DNA from: Pseudomonas fluorescens
GTDB taxonomy: Bacteria; Pseudomonadota; Gammaproteobacteria; Pseudomonadales; Pseudomonadaceae
Assembly (NCBI RefSeq): GCF_019212185.1
Contig: NZ_CP078138.1
Location: forward strand, 4,074,501 to 4,138,500
Direction: 5' to 3'
Length of the DNA: 64,000 nt
Shown here in pieces: positions 17,265 to 25,499 of this stretch (its first letter is position 1; each line of letters starts with the position of its first letter). A program made the translations under genes and the position numbers. Below the pieces are notes generated by a model, which saw nothing but the letters and a program-made list of their open reading frames with translations, made no database searches and was not told where the DNA came from.

Positions 17265-18005
17265 TTAAAACGCCTTGCTGGCGCTGACCACGACGGTCGC
17301 CGAGCACAGGTCGTCGAAGCCGTACCAGTTGGCACATTCGCTTTTTTTCAGGTTGGTGTCGATGTAGCTCAGCCCCCAGTTGACCCCGAGAAAGTCCCGA
17401 GTGAGCTTGGCTTCCCACTCGTAGTAGGTGGAACGACTGTCGCCGTTGGGCGAGACGAAAGCTTCGTCTTTGACGTCATTGCGGCCGACCCGCAGGTCGA
17501 GGCCAAACTCGGCGGGCAAGGACAGGGTGTAGCCGAGGTAGGCGTAGAAGGTGTCCTGGTCCTCGCCAAACACATTGGGCGTGTCGCTGGAGTAATAGGT
17601 GCCGAGCTTCACGCCGTACAGATCGAGAATCGCGTAGACCTCGCTGAGGTTGAATTGGGCTTCCTTGGGATAGTCGTACTTGATGTAGCCCAGGTCGAGG
17701 CTGATGGCGTCCGTGGCCTGCCAGAAATAGCCGGCGTAGTACTCCAGTTCCTGGCGGGTCTTGAAGTCATCGCCGAAGTCCACGCTGGAGGTCCAGGCGC
17801 CGACATACAGGCCGCTGCTGTGGGTCAGGGTCGCGCCGAATTGCGCCGCCGGATCGCCGAGGCTTTGCGAGATGCCACGGGAGCGATAGTCACTGGTGGC
17901 GGTGACGATCATGTCGAGGTTGAAATCGTCGTTGAGCGTCACCGCTTGAGAAGTCAGGGGCGCGAGGACGCAACCGACCAAGGTCAGGACCGAGAATGCT
18001 TTCAT
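17265..18005 (-). CDS. TorF-family putative outer-membrane porin
   Basis: A 246-residue protein with a clear signal peptide (MKAFSVLTLVGCVLAPLTSQA). The mature start, NDDFNLDMIVTATSDYRSRGISQSLGDPAAQFG, is the signature of the TorF / Gcw_chp (TIGR02001) family, followed by alternating amphipathic strands (LYVGAWTSSVDFGDD, LDLGYIKYDYP) and a terminal Phe. Members are predicted outer-membrane channels found next to uptake and catabolic genes. Position between the amidohydrolase and the NCS1 permease suggests it admits the same substrate through the outer membrane. Confidence 0.85.
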   Translation of the reverse strand: MKAFSVLTLVGCVLAPLTSQAVTLNDDFNLDMIVTATSDYRSRGISQSLGDPAAQFGATLTHSSGLYVGAWTSSVDFGDDFKTRQELEYYAGYFWQATDAISLDLGYIKYDYPKEAQFNLSEVYAILDLYGVKLGTYYSSDTPNVFGEDQDTFYAYLGYTLSLPAEFGLDLRVGRNDVKDEAFVSPNGDSRSTYYEWEAKLTRDFLGVNWGLSYIDTNLKKSECANWYGFDDLCSATVVVSASKAF

Positions 18006-18014
18006 GGGGAACCC

Positions 18015-18022
18015 TTGTTGTT
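18015..18022 (-). promoter_or_regulatory. CA motif (Hfq/Crc-type) before TorF porin
   Basis: Minus strand AACAACAA lies directly before the AAGGG ribosome binding site of the porin gene. Confidence 0.5.
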
Positions 18023-18106
18023 ATGTGTGTGCGGGTAATTGCGGGCACGGCGTTGCCGGCCCCCGCGTGTTGCACGGGGCCCGGACGAGATGCAGCGATG
18101 GCGTGA

Positions 18107-19849
18107 TCAGGAGGCTGGGGCGTAGACCTGCTTGCCGGCGAAGAAGGTCTTGAGCACCTGGGTTTCGAACAGTTCGTCGTCGCTGACCTTGAACACGTCG
18201 CGGTCGAGGATGATCAGGTCAGCCTGTTTGCCCGGTGCCAGCGAACCGATCTGCTGTTCCAGGCGCAAGGTCTTGGCGGCGTTGAGGGTGTAGGCCTGGA
18301 ACATGCTCTGGCGATCGAGGCTTTCCTGGGCATTCAACACACCGAGTGGGCCCTTGCGGGTGCTGGCCTGGGCGATTGCATTGAACGGGTTAGGACTCGA
18401 CACCGGCCAGTCGCTGCCGCCGGCGATGGTCGCACCGGCGTCATGCAGCGACCTGGCCGGGTACTGGTAGCCATAGGCGAACGCGCTGATGTACGGCTTG
18501 ACCAGTTCGACGGTGTAGCTTTCGCCAGTGGCCCACAGCAGTTGCATCGAAGCGATGACCCCCAGTTGCTTGAAGCGCGGGAACTCCTTGGGGTTGACCA
18601 GTTGCAAGTGGGCGATGCTGTGGGGCACCGGGGTCGGGCTGAGTTTGCGCGCGTATTCGACGCCGTTCAGCACCTCGCGCACCGCACGGTCGCCGACCGC
18701 GTGAGTGTGGACGATCCAGCCGCGTTTTTCCGCCGCCACCACCAACTCGCCGAAGTGCGCCGGGTCGATCAGCAACTGGCCGTTCTTGTTGCTGTTCTTG
18801 AACGGTACGATGACCGCTGCGGTCTGGCCGGGGAATTCGAGGATGCCGTCGGCAAAGATCTTGATCCCGGGGAAGGTCAGGTTGGGCACGCCCTGGAACT
18901 GCTGCATGACCTTGGCCACGACGTCCAGATCCTTGGGCTGGCTCTTCGGATTGGTCAGCAGCAAGGCGGCGACATGGGCGTTAAGCTCGCCTTTCTGCGC
19001 CAGCGCCTGATAGAGCGGCAACACGCCGACGCTGTCCGGACCAGCCCTGAAGTCGAACAGCGAATCTTCGCTGCCGGCGTTCGCCGCGGCATCCATCCAG
19101 GCGGTCACGCCATATTGGTTGTTGACCCGGACCGCTTCGCGGGCGGCTTGCAGCATGGTTTCCTTGCTCGGGGCGGGAATTGCACCGCGCACGATGTCCC
19201 AGCGCGACTCGGCAAAGTAGCCGGTGGGAGTGAAGTCCGCTTCATGCCCGACAAAGCTGCGGTCCTGCTCCGACAGCCCCTTGACCAGCGCAGCGTCGAT
19301 CTTCAGGCGCTTGAGCATGGCGTTGTTGGCCCAGCCGGTGTGGCCGTCAATGCCGCTGAGTACGATGGGCTGATCGGCCCAACGGCCCTGATTGAAGCGC
19401 TGGCCCAGTTCGCGGGACTTTTCCCAGTAGGCCGAACTGGTCCCGGCGATGCTGATCACCTCCCCTGCCCTGGCGCGTCCGGCCTTATCCTGCTCAATGA
19501 TCCACTTCTCCAGTTCGGCCACCGGCATGACTTCGTCCTGCAAATTGGCGCCCATGCTGTCGTAGGCGGCAACCACCGGATGGCTGTGGGTGTCGATCAG
19601 GCCGGGCATCAGCACCTTGCCGGCGAGGTCGATGCGTTGGGTCTTGGCATCCGCCAGGGCGGTGATTTGCGCATCGCTGCCGACCTTGAGGATCTTGCCG
19701 TCCTGCACGGCCACGGCCTGCACCAGCGCCTGGCCGGGTTCGGCGGTGTAGACCTTGCCGTTGAACAGCACCAGGTCGGCGGCGGCCATCGCCGGAACGG
19801 CGGCCAACGCCAGTGCGGCCGCCAACAGGTTGGGAATGAATCGTTGCAT
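18107..19849 (-). CDS. Exported amidohydrolase (YtcJ-like)
   Basis: A 580-residue metal-dependent amidohydrolase of the COG1574/YtcJ type. The N-terminus (LLAAALALAAVPAMA then ADLVLFNGKVYTAEP) is a signal peptide followed by the family's first strand, so the enzyme acts in the periplasm. Metal-site residues are visible in LMPGLIDTHSHP (HxH type), the GWIVHTHAVGDRAVREVL His pair, and GGSDWPVSSPNPF near the C-terminal end with the late Asp. Homologues deacylate or hydrolyse cyclic amides and N-substituted amino acids; the substrate here is unknown. It heads the run with the TorF porin and NCS1 permease, with a LuxR-type regulator gene 185 bases upstream. Confidence 0.85.
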   Translation of the reverse strand: MQRFIPNLLAAALALAAVPAMAAADLVLFNGKVYTAEPGQALVQAVAVQDGKILKVGSDAQITALADAKTQRIDLAGKVLMPGLIDTHSHPVVAAYDSMGANLQDEVMPVAELEKWIIEQDKAGRARAGEVISIAGTSSAYWEKSRELGQRFNQGRWADQPIVLSGIDGHTGWANNAMLKRLKIDAALVKGLSEQDRSFVGHEADFTPTGYFAESRWDIVRGAIPAPSKETMLQAAREAVRVNNQYGVTAWMDAAANAGSEDSLFDFRAGPDSVGVLPLYQALAQKGELNAHVAALLLTNPKSQPKDLDVVAKVMQQFQGVPNLTFPGIKIFADGILEFPGQTAAVIVPFKNSNKNGQLLIDPAHFGELVVAAEKRGWIVHTHAVGDRAVREVLNGVEYARKLSPTPVPHSIAHLQLVNPKEFPRFKQLGVIASMQLLWATGESYTVELVKPYISAFAYGYQYPARSLHDAGATIAGGSDWPVSSPNPFNAIAQASTRKGPLGVLNAQESLDRQSMFQAYTLNAAKTLRLEQQIGSLAPGKQADLIILDRDVFKVSDDELFETQVLKTFFAGKQVYAPAS

Positions 19850-19861
19850 CGCTGCGCTCTC

Positions 19862-19869
19862 TTGTTGTT
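19862..19869 (-). promoter_or_regulatory. CA motif (Hfq/Crc-type) before amidohydrolase
   Basis: Minus strand AACAACAA directly precedes the AGAGAG ribosome binding site of the amidohydrolase gene. Confidence 0.5.
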
Positions 19870-19989
19870 ATCGGGCGATCGGCCAATGCCGCTTACCCAG
19901 GCAGGCACACCCTAGCGAACACGAGGGCAAAGCGGACCTCTGCAGATGAGGAGGGTCTGGGGTAAATCGATGATCAACACAGACCTGAA

Positions 19990-20019
19990 CTGTAGGAGCA
20001 GCCCGGGCTGCTCCTACAG
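19990..20019. repeat. Perfect 30-base REP palindrome
   Basis: A perfect inverted repeat with 15-base arms (CTGTAGGAGCAGCCC and its complement, no spacer), 14 bases from the end of the LuxR-type gene. It is a variant of the REP arm seen at 4014-4032 and could act as a bidirectional transcription barrier. Confidence 0.8.
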
Positions 20020-20033
20020 GGGGGGGACGGTTT

Positions 20034-21029
20034 TCAGGAATTCCCGCGCAGCGCCGAGCCCAGCTCAACCTTGCTCTTGACCCCCAACTGCACATAGCAA
20101 TTGCGCAAATAAGTGCGCACCGTCGCCGGACTCAGGGTGAGGATTTTGGCGATTTCCTTGTACGAGTGCCCGGCTGCAAACAGCATCGCCGCCGTGCGTT
20201 CCCGGGGCGCCAGGACCACGCCGGGCGGGGGTGCTTCGAGGGACAGAATGACGTGCTCGGCATTCGGGCTCAGGGTCAGGGCCACACGTCCCAGGCGCAT
20301 CACGCAGGGCACTGCGGGCAGTTGCGCGATCACTTCCGGCGGCAGCAGCGAGCCATTCCAGCCCGGCACTTCCCGTTCGATCGCCGCGCACAGCCGCGCG
20401 CCCACATACAGCAGGCTGCCGTCCTGGCGTGCCACGCCGAAATCGCTGGCGCCGTCGCCGGTGTCGAGGCGGATCATGTCCTGTACCTGGAAGCGCCAGA
20501 GTTGCAGCAAGTGCTCGCAAAACGCCGAGAACAAGGCGGCGTCCTGGTCGCAGAACAACGCGCCGTCGACGCCCCGGTACAGGCAGACGAAGAAATACAA
20601 ACCGCTTTCCGGCAGTTCGAAGGTGATGTTCATCAGGTGGTAAAGGTCATGGCGTCGGGCGAATACGTTGACCGGTTCGTTGGGGTCGGTGAACTCGCTG
20701 TCGCGCATGACCTCGCCCAGACGGGTAAAGCTGTCATGGGCGAAACAGTCGAGCCCCGCCACCTCGCGCCATTCGCTGACAAAGGAGTCCGGCAGATCAA
20801 TGCGCCCGTGCATCCAGTTCAGTGGCGGCGCGCTGGCGTCCGAGGCCGACATTTCGCCCCACCAGGCAGAGGCGAACGGCACCAACTGGCGAAATTCCTG
20901 CAAGCCCTCGGCGATGAAATGCGACCCGCCTCGCTCACGAGCCACCCGCGCCAACTGCAAAAGACAGCGATTGAACGCCGCAAGCGTTGCCATCGATATC
21001 TGCGCCGCACCCGCCTCACCCACCGCCAT
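20034..21029 (-). CDS. LuxR-family transcriptional regulator
   Basis: A 331-residue regulator whose last ~65 residues are a GerE/LuxR helix-turn-helix (LAPRERTAAMLFAAGHSYKE then TLSPATVRTYLRNCYVQLGV). The long N-terminal part has no domain I can name; it contains aromatic-rich segments (FASAWWGEM, LDCFAHDSFTRLGEV) and probably binds a small ligand. There is no phosphorylatable receiver domain. The start at MAVGEAG (21029) could instead be MATLAAF (20993). It lies between the amidohydrolase run and the phenol cluster, both on the same strand; control of the amidohydrolase/porin/permease genes is the more natural guess because dmpR serves the phenol genes. Confidence 0.82.
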   Translation of the reverse strand: MAVGEAGAAQISMATLAAFNRCLLQLARVARERGGSHFIAEGLQEFRQLVPFASAWWGEMSASDASAPPLNWMHGRIDLPDSFVSEWREVAGLDCFAHDSFTRLGEVMRDSEFTDPNEPVNVFARRHDLYHLMNITFELPESGLYFFVCLYRGVDGALFCDQDAALFSAFCEHLLQLWRFQVQDMIRLDTGDGASDFGVARQDGSLLYVGARLCAAIEREVPGWNGSLLPPEVIAQLPAVPCVMRLGRVALTLSPNAEHVILSLEAPPPGVVLAPRERTAAMLFAAGHSYKEIAKILTLSPATVRTYLRNCYVQLGVKSKVELGSALRGNS

Positions 21030-21133
21030 TGCCGCAACCTCGACCGCTGTTAGATATTTTTATCACGCGACCATGCCACAGGCGCGGCGGGGACGTCCAC
21101 TTGTGGCCGAATCTTGTAATCCCCCTCACCCCT

Positions 21134-21224
21134 TGTAGGAGCGAGCCTGCTCGCGATAGCGGTGTGTCAGTCTCAGGAGTTATGGATGTGCCGCCGTCAT
21201 CGCGAGCAGGCTCGCTCCTACAGG
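21134..21224. repeat. REP doublet, inverted arms
   Basis: Arms tgtaggagcgagcctgctcg (from 21134) and cgagcaggctcgctcctaca (to 21222) face each other across about 45 bases between the LuxR-type gene promoter side and the SphA-type gene. Confidence 0.8.
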
Positions 21225-21246
21225 TTGTCGGCAATGGTTGTCACGC

Positions 21247-22152
21247 CTAGAACGGCACCGTCAGCTTCACCCAATACGCATCCCCCTGCGCCCGGTTGCG
21301 CACCTGGGTTTCCTGCTCCCACTTGGCGGTGACGAACCAGCCGTTGGTGCCGCTGTATTTGACCGAAGGGCCGATGGCCAGCGCCCTGCCTTTGTTGTCG
21401 GCAATCCGTTCGCCATCCTGGCGGTCGTCGGTGGTCTGGCGGTAGTAATAACCGCCGATGCCCAGCACCCAGCCATTGCCCAGCCCCCAACCCAGGGCGT
21501 AGTCGACATGGAACTCCTGCCCGGAGCGGTAGTCGGTCGCCGGGTTTTCGCGATTGAAGTCGTACATCAGCTTGGCGTCGAGGTTCAGCCCGTTCGGATC
21601 GATATAGGACATGGCATAGACCGGCTCGATCACCCAGTAATTGCGCCCGGTATTGGCCAGGTCATCGCGGTCGTAGCGACCACTGGGGGCGATCATGTCC
21701 AAGGCGAGGGTGCTGTGGAATTTCTCGCTGTGATGAAAACCCAACGCCGGGCCGAAGATGATATCCCCCAGGCCCTGCTTGCTTTGCGACTGGCCATTGA
21801 GTTCGACCTTGAGGTCCACCAGCGGCACGATGGCATGCAGTGCGACGCTGGCGCCGAACAGGCTGTAGTCGCTGACCCAGATCAGCCGTGGGGTGATCGC
21901 GTTGGCGCGCACGCGAAAATCCACCGGCAGCTTGTCGCCATCGTTGCCGCGCAGGTTGTCGGCCTCGTAGTGATTGACGAACAACTGCCCATAGACGCCC
22001 GGTGGCGGCATGGCCCCCGACATATAGTTCTCGGCACCCAAAGGGTAGGAAGTGCCACCGCCTTCGGTGGCCTGGCTCACACCGGGCAGGCTCGCGCCGA
22101 GGCCGATCAAGGCGACAGCGCTGAGAAGAGTGTTTTGCGGTCTGCGAATCAT
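21247..22152 (-). CDS. SphA / phenol MetA-pathway type outer-membrane protein
   Basis: A 301-residue outer-membrane beta-barrel candidate with a signal peptide (LLSAVALIGLGASLPGVSQA). The mature start with EGGGTSYPLGAENYMSGAMPPPGVYGQ is typical of the Phenol_MetA_deg/SphA family, often encoded with aromatic catabolic genes and proposed to admit aromatic substrates. Alternating strands follow and the protein ends VKLTVPF with a terminal Phe. It is the last gene of the phenol hydroxylase run, 39 bases after dmpP, supporting a role in phenol entry. Confidence 0.85.
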   Translation of the reverse strand: MIRRPQNTLLSAVALIGLGASLPGVSQATEGGGTSYPLGAENYMSGAMPPPGVYGQLFVNHYEADNLRGNDGDKLPVDFRVRANAITPRLIWVSDYSLFGASVALHAIVPLVDLKVELNGQSQSKQGLGDIIFGPALGFHHSEKFHSTLALDMIAPSGRYDRDDLANTGRNYWVIEPVYAMSYIDPNGLNLDAKLMYDFNRENPATDYRSGQEFHVDYALGWGLGNGWVLGIGGYYYRQTTDDRQDGERIADNKGRALAIGPSVKYSGTNGWFVTAKWEQETQVRNRAQGDAYWVKLTVPF

Positions 22153-22161
22153 GGTTCAACC

Positions 22162-22173
22162 TTTATTGTTGTT
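22162..22173 (-). promoter_or_regulatory. CA motif (Hfq/Crc-type) before SphA-type gene
   Basis: Minus strand AACAACAATAAA, an extended AANAANAA run, lies immediately before the AGGTTG ribosome binding region. Confidence 0.55.
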
Positions 22174-22191
22174 ATCGGTGGTAAAGACTTT

Positions 22192-23253
22192 TCAGATGCG
22201 TTTGAACAGGGCCGAACGTTGTCCATCAGCGGCGCCATCGGCGGCGCTGTAGAAGCGCTCCATGAAGATGTCGCGCTCGAACAGCCGGCCCTGCATCAGG
22301 CAGGTGATCGCCGCGTCGATCATTGGCGGCGGCCCGCACAGGTAGGCCTTGTTGGCGCTGAAGCGGGCGTCGAAGTGCTGTTTCGCCGCATCGTGCACGT
22401 AGCCGCGAAAGCCCTGCCAAGCCTCGTCATCCGCGGCCTGGCTCAGGGCCGGCACATAGCGGAAGTTGCTGTGGCGCAGCGCGAGTTCCTCGAACAATCC
22501 GTGGTTGTACAGTTCGGCGCGATTGCGCGCGCCCTGGAACAGCACCATCGGCCGCTCATCGCCCTGCTCCAGCAAATCGACAATCATCGACTGCGGGCTG
22601 GACAGCCCCGAACCGCCAGCGATGAAAATCAACCCGCCCGGTTGCGAGCCGCGCACGAAGAACTGCCCATACGGCCCCGACAATTCCAGCCCGTCGCCGA
22701 CCTTGAGCGCCTGATGGATATGCCCGGTGACCAACCCGCCCTCCACCAGCCGCACATGCAACTCCAGCTCGTCGGCCCGGCTCGGCGGATTGGCCAGGGA
22801 GAACGCCCGGGTGCCCTCGATGCCCGGCAATTGCAGGTTGATGTATTGCCCGGCCTGGAACGCCATGGGCCGATCCAGCTTGAGGTGCACGCCCTTGATG
22901 GTTGGCGACAGGTCGACCAGTTGGCTGACCACCGCGCGATAGTCCTCCACCGGAAAAGCCTGGAAATCCGGATCGACGTCGATGTCGGCCTCGATCACCA
23001 GATCGCTGGTGGGCATGGCGCAACAGGCGAGGATCTTGCCCTCCTCGCGCTCCATGTCCATCAGGGCAAAGGTCGAGGCGGCGCCGATATCGACCTCGCC
23101 TTCCAGCACCTGGACCTTGCAGGTGGCGCAGGTGCCGTGGCCGCAGGCAAACGGCAGCCACACGCCCTGGCGCAACGCAGCCTGGAGAATGGTCTGGCCC
23201 GGCGACACTTCAATCTGCTCGCCGGTGGGTTCGATGGTTACCAGATAGCTCAT
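22192..23253 (-). CDS. dmpP: Phenol hydroxylase P5, FAD/[2Fe-2S] reductase
   Basis: Reductase component (353 residues) that passes electrons from NADH to the diiron oxygenase. Residues 1-90 are a plant-type ferredoxin domain with the ligands CGHGTCATC (Cys 37, 42 and 45) and the later Cys in KILACCAMP; then an FAD domain with RAFSLANPPS; then an NAD domain with GGSGLSSP and CGPPPMIDAAI. Start MSYLVTIEPTG at 23253 has AGGACAGG upstream; the open frame extends 12 codons further without a better start. Fifth catalytic gene of the dmpKLMNOP order. Confidence 0.95.
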   Translation of the reverse strand: MSYLVTIEPTGEQIEVSPGQTILQAALRQGVWLPFACGHGTCATCKVQVLEGEVDIGAASTFALMDMEREEGKILACCAMPTSDLVIEADIDVDPDFQAFPVEDYRAVVSQLVDLSPTIKGVHLKLDRPMAFQAGQYINLQLPGIEGTRAFSLANPPSRADELELHVRLVEGGLVTGHIHQALKVGDGLELSGPYGQFFVRGSQPGGLIFIAGGSGLSSPQSMIVDLLEQGDERPMVLFQGARNRAELYNHGLFEELALRHSNFRYVPALSQAADDEAWQGFRGYVHDAAKQHFDARFSANKAYLCGPPPMIDAAITCLMQGRLFERDIFMERFYSAADGAADGQRSALFKRI

Positions 23254-23263
23254 GATCCTGTCC

Positions 23264-23623
23264 TCAGTTGCTGCTGCCGGCCAGCCCATTCAGGCCGGGG
23301 GTGACCAGGTTGAGCAGGCTCTTGTGAGCAATGCCGTTGGCGATCAGGCTCAGCTGCAGCTCGGGGGTGAACGGCTGGCCGTCGAGGCGCCAGCGGGCCT
23401 CGGCGAAGTTCACCTGACGGGCCTCCGGGTGCGGGGCGATGGCTGGCTTGACCACCTGCTCGAGGAAGTCGGCGAAGGCCATGTCCGGCGGCAACGGGAA
23501 AGTAAAGGGTGCGCAGAACATCAGGTGCCGGTCCCAGCCCAGGTACACCAGTTGCGCGCCGTTGAAGTGTTGCTGGCTGTCCAGCGGTTGGGCGCTGTAC
23601 GCGCCAATGGCAGTCACGGGCAT
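23264..23623 (-). CDS. dmpO: Phenol hydroxylase P4 component
   Basis: A 119-residue oxygenase subunit equivalent to DmpO/P4 of multicomponent phenol hydroxylases. Diagnostic stretches are QLVYLGWDRHLMFCAPFTFP and FADFLEQVVKPAIAPHPEA. Together with P1 and P3 it completes the (LNO)2 oxygenase. It starts with AAGGAAA and an AATAACAA motif just upstream, 58 bases after dmpN. Confidence 0.93.
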   Translation of the reverse strand: MPVTAIGAYSAQPLDSQQHFNGAQLVYLGWDRHLMFCAPFTFPLPPDMAFADFLEQVVKPAIAPHPEARQVNFAEARWRLDGQPFTPELQLSLIANGIAHKSLLNLVTPGLNGLAGSSN

Positions 23624-23635
23624 GATGAATTTTCC

Positions 23636-23643
23636 TTGTTATT
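23636..23643 (-). promoter_or_regulatory. CA motif (Hfq/Crc-type) before dmpO
   Basis: Minus strand AATAACAA abuts the AAGGAAA ribosome binding site of dmpO. Confidence 0.5.
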
Positions 23644-23681
23644 GTCGGTGGAGGGGAAGCCGCCACGCAGGCGGCGTTCCG

Positions 23682-25196
23682 TCAGGCCGGGGCCTTGGTC
23701 TGCGGGTGCCAGGCTTGCCAGCGCTGATGCTCGGGCGAGTCCTGGTATTCGAAATTGTCCTGCCCGGGGTTGATGTTGTAGTAGTCGCGCACCACCGCCT
23801 CGACGTCGGCACCGCCGCAGTTGCCCTGGAGGATCTGGTGCACCGGCAGCCAGGCCTGGATGTACTTCATGGGCTCGTACTGGAAAATCTCGCAGCAGCC
23901 GTCGGAGCAGAAGTGGTAGCGCTCGCCCTCGTGCTCATGGCTGCGATGGCTGAGGGTGGTCGGGTCGTCCGGCTCGGTGAACGCCAGCGGGATCTGGCAG
24001 ATCTGGCACAGCATCGGCAGGCTCGGGTTGTAGAAACGCTCGCCCTTCTCCTGCAAGGCACGCCAGTGTTCGTAGCGCGGCCGATAGACCGCGTCGAAGG
24101 TGTCCGGGTACTTGGCCGACAGCCAGTCCAACTCTTCGTCGGTGGGCATCCAGGTGTGGAAGTTGGTGGCCTGGCTGTACTGGTAGAAGATCGACCAGGC
24201 CTGGTGGCTGATGTGATCCTTGCCGATCTGCGCCTGCTCGACGTACTTCGGCGGACGGATGCCATAACGTTCCAGGTCCTTGAACAGCGCGCCGCCGGCG
24301 TCTTCGAAATAGACTTTCCAGGCCTCGGCCCAGGACATGACTTTGTTCGGCAGCATGTAGTCCATCATCATCCCGACCAGGGTCAGCAGGCGGTAGCCGC
24401 GCCAGAACCACTTGTCGATCCAGCGCTGGATGATCGGCACGTTGTCCTCATGCTGTTCGAGCATGAACTTGATCACTTCCAGGCCGAGGGTCATGTGCCG
24501 GGCCTCATCGGACTGCGCCGAGAAACCGAAGGTGACCGTGGCCATGTCGCCGTTGAACGCGGCGCCGGACATGAACGGTACGAACAGCAGGTTGGTCAGC
24601 ACGTACTCGAACGAGAACGAAATTGCCGTGAGAAATTCAAACGGCCCGGCACTGCGGGCGTCCTCGAAGAACGACTTGGGCACCGAAAGAAACCACACGC
24701 GGTCGTGCATGTGGGCGAAGTCGTGCAGGCCGTTGAAGTGCTTGTTGTAATGACTCATGGCGTGGATCTGGGTCTGCACATGGCGCAGTTCGTCGATCGC
24801 CTGCATCTGGCACGCCACCCGCGCGCCGGCGCCGCCGAAGTGCCGGCCGACCCGGGCAAACCCCTGGTAGGCCTGATATTCCAATGGTGTGACGCCGGAG
24901 AGGAACAGCTTCAGCGCGTTGACATAACGGGCATCGGAGATGTTGGTGTGGCCATTGTTCTGCGAGAAGGCGTCGAGGATCGCGTAGAGCTTTTTCTCCT
25001 TCTCAGCCTGGTACTTCCAGTAGGCATCCATGGTCAGGCGGAACGGGTCTTCCCACTTATCCCAGTCGGTGATCTTGATCCCCTCGAAGCGCTCGTAGGG
25101 GAAGATGTCTTCCTTGCTCTGGTAGCTCGGCTCCCAGCCCAGGTCGCGGGTCATGCAGCGGTATTTTTCTTTCTGGTTCAGGCGTTTCGCGGCCAT
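23682..25196 (-). CDS. dmpN: Phenol hydroxylase P3, diiron oxygenase large subunit
   Basis: Catalytic subunit (504 residues) that inserts oxygen into phenol at a carboxylate-bridged diiron centre. The two EXXH-type ligand motifs are AIDELRHVQTQ (about residues 136-146) and SDEARHMTLG (about 232-241). The C-terminal YHS-like segment contains CQICQIPLAF and HFCSDGCCEIF, as in other TmoA/DmpN-type large subunits. The start MAAKRLNQKEKYRCMTRDLGWEP is the usual one for this family. Thirty-three bases separate it from dmpM. Confidence 0.96.
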   Translation of the reverse strand: MAAKRLNQKEKYRCMTRDLGWEPSYQSKEDIFPYERFEGIKITDWDKWEDPFRLTMDAYWKYQAEKEKKLYAILDAFSQNNGHTNISDARYVNALKLFLSGVTPLEYQAYQGFARVGRHFGGAGARVACQMQAIDELRHVQTQIHAMSHYNKHFNGLHDFAHMHDRVWFLSVPKSFFEDARSAGPFEFLTAISFSFEYVLTNLLFVPFMSGAAFNGDMATVTFGFSAQSDEARHMTLGLEVIKFMLEQHEDNVPIIQRWIDKWFWRGYRLLTLVGMMMDYMLPNKVMSWAEAWKVYFEDAGGALFKDLERYGIRPPKYVEQAQIGKDHISHQAWSIFYQYSQATNFHTWMPTDEELDWLSAKYPDTFDAVYRPRYEHWRALQEKGERFYNPSLPMLCQICQIPLAFTEPDDPTTLSHRSHEHEGERYHFCSDGCCEIFQYEPMKYIQAWLPVHQILQGNCGGADVEAVVRDYYNINPGQDNFEYQDSPEHQRWQAWHPQTKAPA

Positions 25197-25229
25197 GGTG
25201 GCGGCACTCCTATTCTTGTCGTTGTAGAG

Positions 25230-25499
25230 TCAGTTCCAGTGCAGGGTGAAGCTGTCCTCGTCTTCCTCGACGTTGCCGCCCAGGGTGATGACGTCGATCA
25301 GCATTTCCTGCACGTCCCAGGTCCGGCCGATTTTTTCCTCGACCGTGGCGCGCTGGATTTCAAGGCGTTGCTCGGCCTGCACGCGGATCATCGCCGGCTG
25401 GTACTGGACCTCGGCATGGGGGTTGTCCTCGGTGATGGCTTCGACGATGTAGCGCGCGTTGTCGTTGTCCTGGAAGGCGATGTAGACGAGGGAGGTCAT
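25230..25499 (-). CDS. dmpM: Phenol hydroxylase P2, effector protein
   Basis: Small regulatory component (89 residues, MmoB/DmpM family) that binds the oxygenase and is needed for turnover but carries no cofactor. MTSLVYIAFQDNDNARYIVEAI and TLGGNVEEDEDSFTLHWN are typical. Its start overlaps the dmpL stop by four bases (ATGA). Confidence 0.94.
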   Translation of the reverse strand: MTSLVYIAFQDNDNARYIVEAITEDNPHAEVQYQPAMIRVQAEQRLEIQRATVEEKIGRTWDVQEMLIDVITLGGNVEEDEDSFTLHWN

